From: Hygrophila difformis
Taxonomy: Eukaryota; Streptophyta; Magnoliopsida; Lamiales; Acanthaceae
Direction of reading: 5' to 3'
NCBI GenBank assembly: GCA_030278955.1
Contig: JAOANR010000002.1
Span: 19,082,057-19,146,056 of the forward strand
Length of the DNA stretch: 64,000 nt
Shown here: positions 44,701 through 55,982 of the stretch, piece by piece
Layout: every line of letters starts with the position of its first letter
Numbering within the stretch: position 1 is the first letter of the stretch
The notes under the pieces: generated by a model
What the model was told of the DNA's origin: nothing
What the model saw: only the letters and a program-made list of their open reading frames with translations
Databases searched by the model: none
Made by a program: the position numbers and the translations under genes

Positions 44701-46750
44701 GGATCTGGAGGAGTTTGACGGCATCGAATTCCATGATGACGCCAACCAAGAGGAAGAAGAGGATCCTGTACTGATGCAGGATCCCGAAGGTAAATCTGTT
44801 CTCCCACTACCCATTTCTCGCAAACTACTCCCTTCCGTTGAATGTCCACCAGAGCTTGAACTTAAAACATTACCCGATCATCTCAAGTATGCGTTTCTCG
44901 CAGAACATAAAAAGTTACCCGTGATTGTTTCGGCTAAGCTCTCCCAAGAGCAAGAAAATGCTCTGGTGGTCATTCTTAAGAAACATGTACATGCAATAGG
45001 TTGGACCATTTCTGATATAAAAGGAATAAGCCCTTCTATTTGCATGCACAGGATTCTAATGGAAGAAGAGTTTAAACCCTCCCGTCAACCTCAGAGGCGA
45101 TTGAATCCCCTTATGCAAGAAGTGGTAAGGAAAGAAGTTATCAAGCTCTTAGATGCTGGTATAATCTATCCTATCTCTGATAGCAAATGGGTTAGCCCAG
45201 TGCAGGTCGTACCCAAACGAGGAGGGATGTGCATAACCAAGAATGAGCAAGGAGAAGAGGTTGCAACCGGGCCAGTGACCGGATGGAGAGTTTGTATCGA
45301 CTACCGGAAGCTGAACGAGGCCACACGCAAGGACCATTTTCCATTGCCATTCATTGATCAGATGCTTGAGAGGTTGGCAGGGAGAGAGTTTTATTGCTTT
45401 TTGGATGGTTATTCTGGTTATAATCAGATTGTTATTTCTAGTGAAGACCATGATAAAACCACTTTTACTTGCCCGTACGGCACTTTTGCCTATCGACGGA
45501 AGCCTTTTGGTTTGTGCAATGCACCTGCTACTTTTCAAAGATGCATGATGTCTATTTTCTCTGAATTTATCGAAAAATGCATTGAAGTTTTCATGGATGA
45601 CTTCTCTGTGTATGGAGATACGTTCGAAGATTGTTTGACCAATCTTGCTAAGATTTTAAAGAGGTGTGAGGACACTAACTTGGTTTTAAATTGGGAAAAG
45701 TGCCATTTTATGGTCACTGAGGGCATAGTGTTAGGTCATCGCATTTCTCGTGCAGGCATTGAAGTTGATCCAGCCAAAGTTTCCATCATTTCCAATCTCC
45801 CTCTCCCCAACTCTATCAAATCAGTTAGGAGCTTCTTAGGGCATGCCGGTTTTTACCGGCGATTCATTAAGGATTTCTCTAAAATTGCCAAGCCGCTCAC
45901 TAATCTGCTTTGTAAAGAAAATCCTTTCTTAATAAATGAAGCGTATGTCCAAGCCTTTGACACGCTCAAGAAGATGTTGGTTTCTGCACCGATAGTGCAA
46001 CCACCCGATTGGTCACTGCCTTTCGAGGTAATGTGCGATGCTAGTGGTCTCGCCGTAGGCGCAGTTCTTGGACAGCATAAGGATGGGAGACATTGCGTAA
46101 TTCATTACGCAAGTCATGCCCTGAATGAAGCCCAAATTAACTACACCACAACGGAGAAAGAGATGTATGCTGTAATCTTCGCGTTTGATAAATTCAGACA
46201 GTATCTTATAGGTACGAAGACTATAGTATACACCGATCATTCTGCATTGAGGTACTTGTTTAGCAAACAAGATGCCAAACCTCGATTAATCAGGTGGGTA
46301 CTTCTGTTGCAAGAATTCGACATCATAATAAAAGATAGGCGAGGTCGAGATAATGGTGCTGCTGACCACTTATCTCGATTAGAAAGTGATAAAAAGGAAA
46401 AAGCCGTCAATGAAGAGTTTCCGGACGAACAGTTGTTCGCGTTGCATCTGCATAATCAAGCTTGTCCATGGTTTTCCGGCATTGCTAACTTCTTGGCGTG
46501 CGGAATAACCCCACAGTTTTCGAACTATCATCAGAGGAATAAGTTCAAACGAGATGTATTAAGTTACTTCTGGGAAGAACCTTATCTCTTCAAACACTGC
46601 GCCGATTCAATAATCAGGCGATGTGTAACCGAGCATGAAGCCTATCAAATTGTCAGAAAATGCCATGAATCAGAATGGAGGTCACCATGGTCCCGCTCGA
46701 ACGGCCCACAAGGTCCTCGAATGTGGATTTTATTGGCCTCACATCTATGA
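41792..46750 (+). CDS. Element B gag-protease-RT-RNase H polyprotein
   Basis: A 1652-codon frame. Residues about 50-190 are Pro/Gln/Asn-rich. The Retrotrans_gag domain lies at about 200-370 ([16 protein letters not shown] ... [10 protein letters not shown]). The zinc-knuckle-like [13 protein letters not shown] is near 435. A second Gln/Asn-rich stretch with a QN dipeptide run is at about 485-555. Protease is near 800 ([12 protein letters not shown]), RT at about 1125-1300 with FMDDFSVYG, and RNase H from about 1413 ([15 protein letters not shown], then [10 protein letters not shown] with the Asp kept). Gag and pol are in one frame without a stop. The tail after KCHESE is out of frame because two bases are missing in GAATGGAGGTCACC compared with A and C (GAATATGGAGG), so integrase is lost from the polyprotein. 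Confidence 0.93.
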   Translation: MQRRKQTPAEIPFNSEIEKTTRRLRAETKRRRERERQALLSPSTSSDISEMANPDIPPIIQPNPPLHNIEEDPEDADHDDLDDPPPQIIQGGGNPPNMEQQHFEAPPPNPNHQNPPNNQNQPNQQHFQNQQNQQYHNPHQNPPNPNDFNDPRNYFMPQNYYPQQYQGGPENNHQAAAAADYMQPILEPYLNIPGQAPFLARNFELKPALINLVQINQFAGASHEDPHDHLQTFLELCDTIKNRDVSANTIRLRLFPFSLTSGARTWYKSLPVNQKSTWEDVIRNFLAKYFPESKVDECRSKIAEFKMKPDESLYDAKERFFNLLRKCPQHGFHDWERLRKFYSGLTPAWKSMLDAAGGQHLLYIPMDQAWAKIEAMSVNRSVLTDDGNLTPPRGLCVVGTVEKSDIEKLQEQVAALSVNQGVGSSAQGQQTDVICGLCQGAHATDTCEQITAESCNYAGAFPNRHPNLSYSNNNALNSHLLNKPQQQQFNPQQNQGFVQNRGQHFQNPGFQPQIQQRPPQNFQNFQPNQSFQPQFVPNQGQWNQNQNQNQNQNQKPPSRLENLMTDFITSQKEINNQLQASIRNVENQVTQMANEMQKRDKGTLPSTAEKNPQCKAITLKSGRVLAGPKGADSGAECEEDDIVDNAGKEADNENEAEKETAELQTEAAPETAETDKGTGEGTTSFPSPPKIANNKYMPRIPYPARLKNKEHDLKFKKFLQRLKSIEITIPLTEMISEMPIYAKFLKELISGKRQVEQEEVIILNSTCSAIVQRRMPEKKEDPGCCTLPVQFGKAKVSMGLCDLGSSINVMPLAMAIRLKLGEIQPIKMRLQLADRSITQPVGILKDVVVKTGQVLFPVDFIVLDIEEDSEMPLILGRPFLATGGALIDAKSGKVTLRVDGEEIIFDMEKLQKFPNDSSCFSFENVIVREEPDSELDCEMMLDEPSKQVLKPAGVEHKGCKAVHFADPETGDLEEFDGIEFHDDANQEEEEDPVLMQDPEGKSVLPLPISRKLLPSVECPPELELKTLPDHLKYAFLAEHKKLPVIVSAKLSQEQENALVVILKKHVHAIGWTISDIKGISPSICMHRILMEEEFKPSRQPQRRLNPLMQEVVRKEVIKLLDAGIIYPISDSKWVSPVQVVPKRGGMCITKNEQGEEVATGPVTGWRVCIDYRKLNEATRKDHFPLPFIDQMLERLAGREFYCFLDGYSGYNQIVISSEDHDKTTFTCPYGTFAYRRKPFGLCNAPATFQRCMMSIFSEFIEKCIEVFMDDFSVYGDTFEDCLTNLAKILKRCEDTNLVLNWEKCHFMVTEGIVLGHRISRAGIEVDPAKVSIISNLPLPNSIKSVRSFLGHAGFYRRFIKDFSKIAKPLTNLLCKENPFLINEAYVQAFDTLKKMLVSAPIVQPPDWSLPFEVMCDASGLAVGAVLGQHKDGRHCVIHYASHALNEAQINYTTTEKEMYAVIFAFDKFRQYLIGTKTIVYTDHSALRYLFSKQDAKPRLIRWVLLLQEFDIIIKDRRGRDNGAADHLSRLESDKKEKAVNEEFPDEQLFALHLHNQACPWFSGIANFLACGITPQFSNYHQRNKFKRDVLSYFWEEPYLFKHCADSIIRRCVTEHEAYQIVRKCHESEWRSPWSRSNGPQGPRMWILLASHL

Positions 46751-47753
46751 GGATTGCAGGACATTTGTAAAGGGCTGTGACAGATGCCAAAGATTAGGAA
46801 ACATTTCCAAGAGGGATGAGATGCCTCAAAAGGGGATTCTCACACTTGAGATCTTTGATGTATGGGGCATTGACTTCATGGGACCGTTTCCACCATCTGG
46901 TGGAAACTACTATATCTTGGTAGCTGTCGATTACGTATCCAAATGGGTCGAGGCTGTCGCATTACCGACCAATGATGGTAGCCAAGTCATCAAGTTCCTC
47001 AAGAACAACATTTTCAGTCGATTTGGCATACCTAGGGTGGTGATATCTGATGGAGGAACACACTTTATTAATAAAGGTTTTGAAACTTTAATGAGTAAAA
47101 ATGGGATCCTCCATAAGATGGGCACGCCTTATCATCCTCAGACTAGTGGTCAAGTCGAAGTATCCAACCGCGAAATCAAACACATACTCGAAGCCACTGT
47201 CGGGATAACCCGTAAGGATTGGGCACGTAAGCTCAATGATGCTCTATGGGCATACCGCACAGCATATAAGACTCCCATCGGGATGTCTCCATACAGGCTA
47301 GTCTTTGGAAAAGCCTGTCATTTGCCTGTAGAGCTAGAGCATAGAGCTTACTGGGCCGTTAAAACGCTTAACTTCGATCCGAAAGTTGCTCAGAGCAAAC
47401 GTAAGTTGGACCTCAATGAAATTGAGGAAATACGAGCGCAAGCTTATGAAAGCTCTCGAATTTACAAGGAGCGGACCCAGAAGTTGCACGATCGCCGGAT
47501 TAAACCTAAGTATTTCTATGTTGGTCAACATGTGTTATTATTTAATACTAGGTTGAAGCTGTTCCCCGGAAAGCTCAAATCTAGATGGGAAGGACCACAT
47601 GAAGTACTAGAGGTGTTCAAAAATGGAGCTGTCAGGATCCGAACTGATAGGGGCGATATAGTGGTGAATGGACAACGATTAAAAGAGTACCTTGGACAGT
47701 TCGATCCGGAGAAAAAAAGCCAAGCACTGGCAGACCCGACTTACATTCAATAA
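46635..47753 (+). pseudogene. Element B integrase, frameshifted from pol
   Basis: Integrase continues in the next frame after the 2-bp deletion near 46676. HHCC ([17 protein letters not shown] ... CDRCQRLG), DDE ([28 protein letters not shown]) and the C-terminal region ([16 protein letters not shown]) are all present, and there is no chromodomain. The first Met at 46635 is a chance codon before the true junction. Apart from this one lesion the B gag-pol region looks young and functional. Confidence 0.92.
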
Positions 47754-47865
47754 GAAACAACATTTAAAAAAAAAACACAAAAATTTCAGTATATATATAT
47801 ATATATAGATAGTATATATTTATAGTACTTATTTCACGACAAGAAAGTACCCAAAGATCAATTAA

Positions 47866-47947
47866 ACATTTAGAGTACTAAGACTCTAAATGTGAGGATG
47901 TTGATATTTGGAGAAAATCTAATGCGCCTTATTTGTCTGTCTTGCAG
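47866..47947 (+). promoter_or_regulatory. Hairpin, GAGGATGTTGA and splice acceptor after pol (B, module 1)
   Basis: A perfect 11-bp stem: ACATTTAGAGT (47866-47876), loop ACTAAG, ACTCTAAATGT (47883-47893), then GAGGATGTTGA (47894-47904) and the acceptor TTTGTCTGTCTTGCAG with AG at 47946-47947. A TA microsatellite lies just upstream (about 47792-47812). Confidence 0.82.
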
Positions 47948-48250
47948 AAGTTCGGAACCACCAAAAAGAAGGAGCAGATAAGAGTAACATGGAAAAACCA
48001 GGTTCTTGGTTGGATTAGTTCCATAAGTCTGAGAAAACGCTTTCGGAAATTGAAGAAATTCAATACCCGAAATAAAATTCACAGATAAATGGAACTGACC
48101 CAACCTAATTTTATGCAAGTGGATTGTTTAATTTTCAGCCTAGCATTTTGAATTTACTTGGACTAAATTTATTCAGCCCAATTCAAATAAAATGGACTCA
48201 GGCCCAACATCACACTCGGGCCCAGTCCAAGAAATTTGAAAATTTAAAAT

Positions 48251-48571
48251 TCTTTGTCGCGGAAGGTCCTTTGTCGCGATGTCCTGCATCGCGACCAGGC
48301 CCTGTTCCGCGACAAACCCCCTTTTTTTGTTCTTAACCCTTCTCTGCTGGTTGTCGCGATGCACCTTGTCGCGGAGCATGACTCCGCGACCAAGCCCTGC
48401 TCCGCGACACAACCTGCGTTGACTTTGTCTCCATACTGAACTTTGTCGCGATAGCCTTGTCGCGGAGCATGACTCCACGACCAACCCTCGACTCCGCGGC
48501 CTCTCTGATGTCGCTATGCCTTGTCGCGGAACCTTGTTCCGCGACAAAGTCTCGGACTCCGCGACATAAAG
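48251..48571. repeat. B-type palindrome array 3 (internal)
   Basis: Four units at about 48251-48317, 48350-48415, 48441-48500 and 48509-48571, each with four half-sites of the TTTGTCGCGGA type. The array lies between pol and the mini-exon, like array 3 of A and C, and ends 6 bp before TATTTATA. Confidence 0.94.
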
Positions 48572-48577
48572 TTCTAG

Positions 48578-48585
48578 TATTTATA
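48578..48585 (+). promoter_or_regulatory. TATA-like box of a possible internal promoter (B)
   Basis: TATTTATA directly after array 3, followed by a pyrimidine-rich leader and an ATG at 48744. Confidence 0.55.
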
Positions 48586-48743
48586 CCCCCCCACCCCCTC
48601 CAGTTCTCCAGTTTCTTTTCACTTTCACTTGTCATTTCAACTTCTTTCAGTTTCTTCATCTTCCTTTCCCCCCATTTTCTTCTTATCCGAACAAACACCA
48701 CGTGTTCTTCGCAACCTTATCACTCTTTTTCTAAGGGGAAACC

Positions 48744-48811
48744 ATGGACCGCTTTTATGGACTCCTCCCAAACCTAGGACCCGTGCCCAGACCCGAGCCA
48801 AGGAGGGCAGG
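48744..48811 (+). CDS. Element B third-ORF mini-exon
   Basis: ATG in a good context (AACCATGG), 22 codons (MDRFYGLLPNLGPVPRPE then PRRA) and two further bases before a GTAAACC donor at 48812. The peptide differs from those in A and C, but the exon ends in the same phase. Its acceptor and the third ORF have been deleted from B. Confidence 0.5.
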
Positions 48812-49642
48812 GTAAACCCATTTTTCACCCCCCTGTCCATGACTCTTGTGGACTTTCTTGTTCTTTATTTTAGATTTTGGTTGTGAATCGTGCAGTGCAG
48901 CTTGTTTGCATCTTTGTTTTCTGCTTTTGGAGATTTTTGAGTGCTCTCGGTTATGAGCACCATTTTGAAACGTTTGAAACCCCATTTTGAAACTGTTAAT
49001 GGATAAAGATTTTGAAGTTTAAAACTGGAAAGAACAAACTGATGAACATTTGGGTATTGTTTTGAATATCTTGATGTTATTGGTTTGATTGATCTTGATG
49101 TGACTTGCACAGTGTTGTGTTGGTGTAATAAAAGAGGTAAGATCTTTTTGGGCACATTTGTTCTCATGTTAGAAATCTCATGGGAATAAATGTTTGTTTG
49201 TTTATGGAAACATAGTACAAACACCCAATGAGAAGCTTCCACTTTTAATAAAAGCAACCCTTTAGAAAAGACAAAAAGAGTTATTTTGTTTAATGTTTGA
49301 CTTGAAGTCTTTTGTTCCCAATGGGACACTAGTGTGAGTAAGATAGCAGTATTTTTGTCACCCAACTGCTATCCTTTTCAAAAATAAAAAATGGGACCAC
49401 TCACATCCCACTTTTATTAAATAAAATAAGTCAACCATTTTAAAATTAAAAACAGTGTTTGCAAATTTTTGGATGCTCTAGTTGTCCAAACAGTTCGAGC
49501 TATCCAGAAATAGCAGATCTGTTCCGCCACGTCTTCATTGCACATTCCAATATTCGAGCATTCCATTTCCATCTGTCCATCCCATTCCACTTCCAACAAG
49601 TGTCTCGGACTTGTTTAAAAAAATTGAAAAATTTCTTTTGGG
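48812..49642 (+). other. Element B intron remnant, no gene
   Basis: The T-rich sequence aligns by eye with the intron of A up to about 49440 (for example GGGACCACTCACATCCC against GGGACCACTCACACCCC at 30090). The last 200 bp are unrecognised. No coding potential. Confidence 0.6.
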
Positions 49643-49977
49643 CCACAGATGAAGTAACACACCCAGGCCCTGTATCATGGTAGGAAATCTTGTGGCAAGA
49701 ATTGATGAGAAGTATCATGGCATATTTGCCGGGGATCCTCAGTGTGACAGGCTGAAGGTCAACTTATCCCGGCTGTGCCATGAGATTTGTCAACATTTCA
49801 TGACAGAGAGGACCACATCGCCATTTGAAACCAAAGCACCACACCTGAGTAATAAAAAGACTAATAATCTTGATATATCCCTAAACCCTTTCCCGTGAAT
49901 CATAACTCTTTTCTTTTAATAAATCTAACCTGGTATATTTTGGAAAACGCTCGTGTGGGAAATTGTCAAAAGTTTCA
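49643..49977 (+). repeat. Element B 3' LTR remnant
   Basis: 49643-49669 equals 40603-40629 of the 5' LTR. After CTGTA filler, 49675-49977 equals 41328-41630 without a visible difference. The rest of the 3' LTR is gone. The 73-residue ORF in both copies is only LTR sequence, not a gene. Confidence 0.92.
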
Positions 49978-52347
49978 CCTGGTATCTGCACCATGATGCT
50001 TCTCTTAATTTCATGTCAAGAAGATACCTGCCATGAAACTTTTGAACATCTTCCCCCTACATGAGTATTTTCCCAAAATGTTATGTTTTTACTTACTCGT
50101 GTCATGAAACTTTGCTCCCGAAAGCGCACGGAGTCAAAAATTGCAGTAATTTATAGTTAGTACCGGATCGTTCACTGGAGGATGTGCGATGGAAGACGGG
50201 CCCACGTCGTTTACTAAGATTTTCCACTCGGTTACTCGATTCAAGTTTTGCAAGGGTTTCTAACAACTACTTGACATAAATTAAACCAGATCATGAAAGC
50301 AGTAAAAATTATTCTACAAAGTATGGTAAACTAGATCGAAGAAAGCAATTAAATCTATACTACGAAAGCAATATAAAATTATGCTACACTATCTAGAAAG
50401 CAGGTTTAAATATGACAGAAGGGACAGGGAGGAAATAATAAAGATTGGACAAGATTCAGATGAAACACAATTAAACTTCCATTTTTTTATACACAGATCT
50501 TAGCTTGGGATAATCCTCTAGTTAGCTAACTCTCATGCTTTCTACACCATGTTCCCTCTAACAGACAGGTAATTACGGTGAGAATTTACATGCTCTTACG
50601 ACCTCAATTTCTAAGATACCACAGACTCACAACTGCCCTCACATGGCCTTGTTAAGGCGTATTATTCATTTGTGGTGGATAAGCAACACCTAACATATCA
50701 TTAGTTGACATGCCAAGTACTCCTATCATTCCCCCATATCACACCCAAAGTTTCAAATCAGGCCCCGAACCATTCCATAACTCTCAAACCTTTTAACAGA
50801 TGGACAGCCCCTAATTCTTCCGAGTGACCTCTATGAAAGCATTTTAAAGGGAAGCAGTAAGAAAGCTGTAAAGAAAGTATTTAAATCTATCACTCGGAAG
50901 CGTTAAAAAACGTCTCTTTCCGTTAGTATAAAAGAGCCCCTGGTCTTGGTGACCAGATGCAGATCAAGAACCCCCGAGATATCAATGAGCCACAGGGCTT
51001 ACAACATCTGGGTAGTTATGAGATACAAACTAAATGAAACAGATCCATAAATGAACCTATTCCGGATGTACTCATTCAAGACTCAATTCTAGACTTTGGC
51101 AGAAGAAGATAGTAGTCGAAGGAATACTCAACCCTACCTTAGAAATTCACCAAGGCCTATATGTTGTTCCTCTAGTATTATTTATCACATCTCATCTACA
51201 CCCAAGTGGATATTGACTTAATGCGATATCTAATATCAGATTTCCAACACATAGCAATTTCGAGAAGCAAATGAATATTTGAAAATCATTCCCTAGACAG
51301 GTACTAAACTCTCAATTAAAACACAGATCCTTTCAGTCTAGGTGAGACCTAATCGCTGACTCTGCTTCTAAGCTCTCAAAATCAACCCCCAGTGGAATAT
51401 GAATTAGTCATAACTGTTGAATTTATCCCTTACTCAGATCCGGATTTTATAAAGGAATTTTTGTTGGAAGTTTATTATGCAACATCAGATTTAAATCAAG
51501 ACTTCTGTGTCCAAGGGGAAGGATCCCCAAAATAATGATATGACCGGAACATCTACATAATAGTATCATGCATACAAGTATATGAAAAGGAAAATAAAAT
51601 ACCCCAAAATATATGGTGGGGTTAGACAGAATGCGATACACAAAGATGGATTAGCCTGAGATGAGAAGAAATCGGCTAAAAGGAGTGCCAGAGATAATTG
51701 GGGTTTTCTGGACTGCAAACATCTGCTGTCCGGTTCCCAATTTTCCCAGATGACTGATTTTAGACAGAAAGAATTCCAAACAACGGTGACCGCCATCATT
51801 TAGTTTTCTTTTGTCTGTGAGTGGAAGAAAAACCCACATATTTCTTGCTGTAATATGTCTTAACTGATGTTGGTCGACATCAGTTAATACTATTGCAACT
51901 TGAATTCAGGTTGAGAAATTAAGATAAGGAAAATTAACACTGTATCTGATTAGGAATTGGCTGAGTGACTAATCGAAACTCTTAGTGAAAAGAACGCTCG
52001 CCGAAGCTTCCACCAACCACTAACCAGATCATGGAAAATAACAGATAATGATTGACACACAGAAGACGGGTTAATCGATATCCCTGTGAAGGGACCTTTC
52101 ACCAACATTAATCTGTGGTGTTTCTCATTATCCGTTCATACACACAATGAAAGAGAAAAACATAAAGGTAAGAAAATATTTTTGGTATTGTGTGGGTGTT
52201 AAGCACACAATAAGTGGACACTAATGGGTTGAAATGTGTAATGGATAGAAATCAGATGAATTGGGCCTAGGCCCAACACATCCATGCAACTTACACAAAT
52301 CATGGAAGAAAAATATTTTTGGAGTTTTCAAAATAGAAGGGATAGTT

Positions 52348-52811
52348 CAATTCGAATTACTGGGGCAATTCGAATTGAGAATGCATGAAGAATGAAGTAT
52401 GATCTTACCCAATTAATCCTTGCAAAGGAATGAGATATCATCTAATTCGAATTGTTGAGCAATTCGAATTAATTCGAATTGGACAACTCGAATTGATGAA
52501 GTCCTTTCCTTGCTCAAAATTGACTAAGGCATATACCTCAAGGGGAAGGGTGAATTCGAATTGTCCAGCAATTCGAACTAATTCGAATTAGGCAATTCGA
52601 ATTGGTTGGGGATAGAAGATAAACTAAGGCATGAGGGGGCGGCAATGGATACAATGTGGTTTCTCATGCCAATTCGAATTGTATGAATCAATTCGAATTA
52701 ATTCGAATGAGAGAATTTGAAATGGTTGGAAACCACATGAGAATTTTTTAGTTATGCAATTTGAATTTCTTAGGCAATTCGAGATAATTCGAATTGCCTC
52801 AATTCGAATTA
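52348..52811. repeat. C-type palindrome array 2 (LTR)
   Basis: About five units, at 52348-52380, 52441-52497, 52552-52602, 52669-52722 and 52755-52811. The core is CAATTCGAATTA joined to its complement (22-bp palindrome), with single CAATTCGAATT sites 5-10 bp outside on each flank. On the minus strand a CTATTTTGA stretch follows. Confidence 0.94.
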
Positions 52812-53682
52812 CACATTTTTGAACAATAATAATTTTTGTTCTCACAAGTATGGGTTAGGTGTACACTGTGCTGTTAATGATGGGTTTAGATTTACCAAAT
52901 CCCTCATCTCACATCAATGTCACTTCACAGCCACCCTAGTGAGGTTTTCAAGAAATAAACAAACACATGTCCAGTGGGCATTGGCGAGATTTAAACCCTA
53001 TTTCTACAAACAAAGGATTCAAAGATCAAAGAACCTAAAACATCTAGTTATCTAAGAACTACATGAATAAACTAAGAACACTCAAGTTATCTAAGGCAGC
53101 ATAAAATAGAATCAAGGCAGGAAAAATAAGGCATAAAGATAAATTCTAACAGATCCTAGAAACGTCTAAAACCTAAGAACACTTATTTGAAGCTCTAAGG
53201 CACAAAATCAAGCCAAAAACCCACCAAACATGCATTTATTAAGTTTGAATGTCAACTAGGACATAATAAATGTAACCTAGTTGAAACAAACAAACATGCT
53301 AAGCATTTATTTCTAAAGAAAGCATTAAAGGGTGCCAAAACACATGAATAACACCATTTCTGGAAATTTTTCTTGTATTGACACTTTGAAAGCAAAATAA
53401 AGAACCCAAAACCATCATTAACTTGAAGGTAGGGTTTATTCTAACTAGAAAGCATGTAAAAATTCTGGAAATGGCTACTCTAAGGGTTACACAAACTGCT
53501 TCTACACTATACTAAGATCAAAGCATGTAAACACTATACTACTTGCAAGGAAAGTAAACTAAACTAAACTAAATTAAACTACCTACCTAACCCTTAAGGG
53601 GTGTGGAACCTCCTGCTATTCTTTTTGTCCCAGCTGCTTTTTGGTTAAATTCTTCGTCCCTTTGCTCTGTTGTGGAAGGTCT

Positions 53683-53692
53683 GCTTTTATAG
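53683..53692 (-). promoter_or_regulatory. Element C LTR TATA box
   Basis: CTATAAAAGC on the minus strand, preceded by GGTGGGCCTAGGGTTTCG (site-II and telo-box motifs) and array 1, as in LTR A. Confidence 0.7.
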
Positions 53693-53765
53693 ACAAATTT
53701 CGAAACCCTAGGCCCACCAATGTTGTGCTCATGCTCCACAGCTTTTGATGAATTTTTGAGTGAAG

Positions 53766-54066
53766 TTCGAATTATCTCATCCAATTCGAATTAATTCGAA
53801 TTGTGAGATTTCTTCCTTGAGCTGGAAATGTGGTCTTCAGTTGTCAATTCAAATTGTTGTGAAGAATTCGAATTGGTCTTTTCTCGAATTGGATGAGGGT
53901 TTCTTGGCTTCTTTGCATCTGTTGGCAATTCGAATTGTTTGTGCCAATTCGACTTAATTCGAATTGCATCTTCTTCTTGCCTTTGGCTTTCTTCTCTTCA
54001 TTCCCTAATTCGAATTATTCAAGCCAATTCGAATTAACTCGAATTGGCCATAGTAATTCGAATTAG
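53766..54066. repeat. C-type palindrome array 1 (U3)
   Basis: About four units (53766-53804, 53842-53894, 53925-53967, 54007-54066) of the CAATTCGAATT half-site. The clearest is the last: single site, double core, single site. It lies about 75 bp upstream of the minus-strand TATA box. Confidence 0.92.
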
Positions 54067-54371
54067 CTCTTCTGCATCCCTTCCCAACACTTAACCACTT
54101 CTCAGTTGTGGGATTTTTGATCTTTTTCCCATCTTTTTTTCCTTTTTCTTTTCTTTTTCCTTTTTTCATGTTTTTGGATTTTTCTAACACAAATACAATT
54201 TAAAATTGCATATTTTGTGTCTTTTTATTACCGGCTCGATGTTTTTACAAACTAGCATTAATCTGTTAAATTCAACTGCTTTCTTATTAAAATAAGATGG
54301 AAACACGATCAAAATGTCCGTCTCAGACACGGAAATGGATTGGAAATAATGGTCAGTTTTGGCCATTATCA

Positions 54372-54445
54372 ACATCCTCACATTTAATACTGATCGTCCC
54401 CGAGCAGTCAGAGTCAGTGCTCCTAGGAGCTTGGACTCTGCATAT
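54372..54445 (-). promoter_or_regulatory. Polypurine-like tract with hairpin before the 3' LTR (C, module 3)
   Basis: On the minus strand, AGAGTCCAAGCTCCTAGGAGCACTGACTCT can fold around CTCCTAGGAG, and AAATGTGAGGATGT then abuts the LTR start TGATAATGG at 54371, as in element A. Confidence 0.6.
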
Positions 54446-55982
54446 TCAATCCATTTGCGTGGCCTCAGAAATTTCATTCTTCTTATATTGGGATAAGACA
54501 ATCTAAATTACAAGTATTAAACTCTCTTGGTTGCAGTGTTTAATGGAATGATACTTCTCACTTGCGTGAACACACAAACCAATCATTATTGTTAATTCTT
54601 CTTGAATGAGTGTTTAGAAAAATCCATTGGCTTACTCCTTGAATTCAAGCATGACATGATCATTGATTAATAGAAACAGAGCCTCACATATAGTAGAATC
54701 GGAAAGTTCACTCACTCTCAAGATTGGCTTTTATCATCAACGCTCAAAATCAAATTCAATTAAATTCTCCCATAAGCTTGCAATTGGACCAATTCGCCAC
54801 CTACTCATTTCCTCAAATCGAGATCCCGAGGTCTTATTCAAGGTTATAACGGGGCATACGGTTGTAACATTTGGTAGGAAAGGAAAATATTGGGCTAAAA
54901 AGTGACACGACACTATTCCATCATGACTTGACATGTTTATGATCATCTCTATTTCTTTCTTTCTTTTGTTTTTCTTCCTTTTTCTATTGCATGACATTAT
55001 ACTTTGTCTAATTTGCTTTGTCATTTGCAATTTATTCTTGTTGAATGGATCTCAACGATTTTTTTTTTTTGAATCGGTTTATAGCATACCGATTGATACA
55101 TATTTGATGATCAAAAATCACAATGCCTTGATGGGATGGCTCATGTACACTTGGGTTTGATTTTCTTGGTCTTTTTGTAAGGCTGGGAATAATATAGTGG
55201 TTTCAAAGAAAAATTAGGCTTAAAGGCTCAAGTTGGTTAATCCTAAAGGGAAAATGTTTTTGGGTTTGGAATTCAAACGAAAGCCAAAATTTTGGGTTTT
55301 CTAAGTGCCTCGATCATTTGCTCGATTTCGGGAATATGGCATGGTCTTGAATCGGTCCCAATTGCAAGTTCTAGTGTCCTTTAATCGAATTGATTCACAC
55401 AATCAAAGAAAGAAATGAGTGATAGTGACTCATGGCTCAAATCTCACATGGTATGATTTGATCATATCATACATTTATTCTCAAATTTAGCCTTTGAAAA
55501 ATTTCTTGCAACTTATTCAATCAAATTCTCAACATGAAAGTTTGTCAGTCTTTCAAGTGATCATATCATTGGATTTTTATAGCTCAAAACCTCAAGAATT
55601 CATGTCATGCATATTTTTAGTTGTTTTATCCCAATGTAATAGTCTGAAAATTTCATCATCAGCCTAAATTCACATGTGAATTTAGGTGACAGATTTATGC
55701 TTGTTTTATGCCGGTTTGTTTAATTGAAAGCAGTAAAAAGACACTGCGAGCATGCAAGCATGTCACAGCTTGTTTTTGGCGTGACAGTCACTTATTCATC
55801 TTGGACTGCCACACATCTTTTTCAAATAATAGAGAACTCAAGACGAAATTCTCTTTTGGAAAGCAGTAAATGTACATCAGTTACAATAGATTTCCATGGT
55901 GAGGATTGAAAGTGCATTGAATGAATGGAAAATCTAATGCATGATGTTTACAATGGAGCTCGCATGAATGTGATCACTTAGC
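54446..55982 (-). other. Element C 3' non-coding region
   Basis: About 1.5 kb between the third ORF stop and the polypurine tract, without coding potential. It matches by eye the equivalent region of element A (31309-33096), in opposite orientation. Confidence 0.7.

Larger units (their letters stand above)
36856..49977 (+). mobile_element. Element B: Athila-type retrotransposon nested in C, 3' part deleted
   Basis: Starts TGATAATGGCC at 36856, ends GTTTCA at 49977, and is flanked by CCTGG on both sides, so its ends are certain. It has a full 5' LTR, tRNA-Asp primer site, long gag-pol with one frameshift, module 1 hairpin and acceptor, palindrome array 3, mini-exon and part of the intron. The third ORF, polypurine region and most of the 3' LTR are missing: the intron-like DNA runs straight into a 27-bp LTR piece (49643-49669), five filler bases, and the last 303 bp of the LTR. 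It inserted after C, as it interrupts C's LTR. Confidence 0.94.
49978..54371 (-). repeat. Element C 3' LTR (part 2)
   Basis: On the minus strand it starts TGATAATGGCC at 54371 and runs to the B insertion; with part 1 it totals about 4.64 kb. Layout from its start: array 1 (54066-53766), TATAAAAG (53692-53683), array 2 (52811-52348), conserved middle, U5 block (about 50215-50105), degenerate primer-site copies. It is homologous to LTRs A and B along most of its length apart from the palindromes. Confidence 0.92.
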
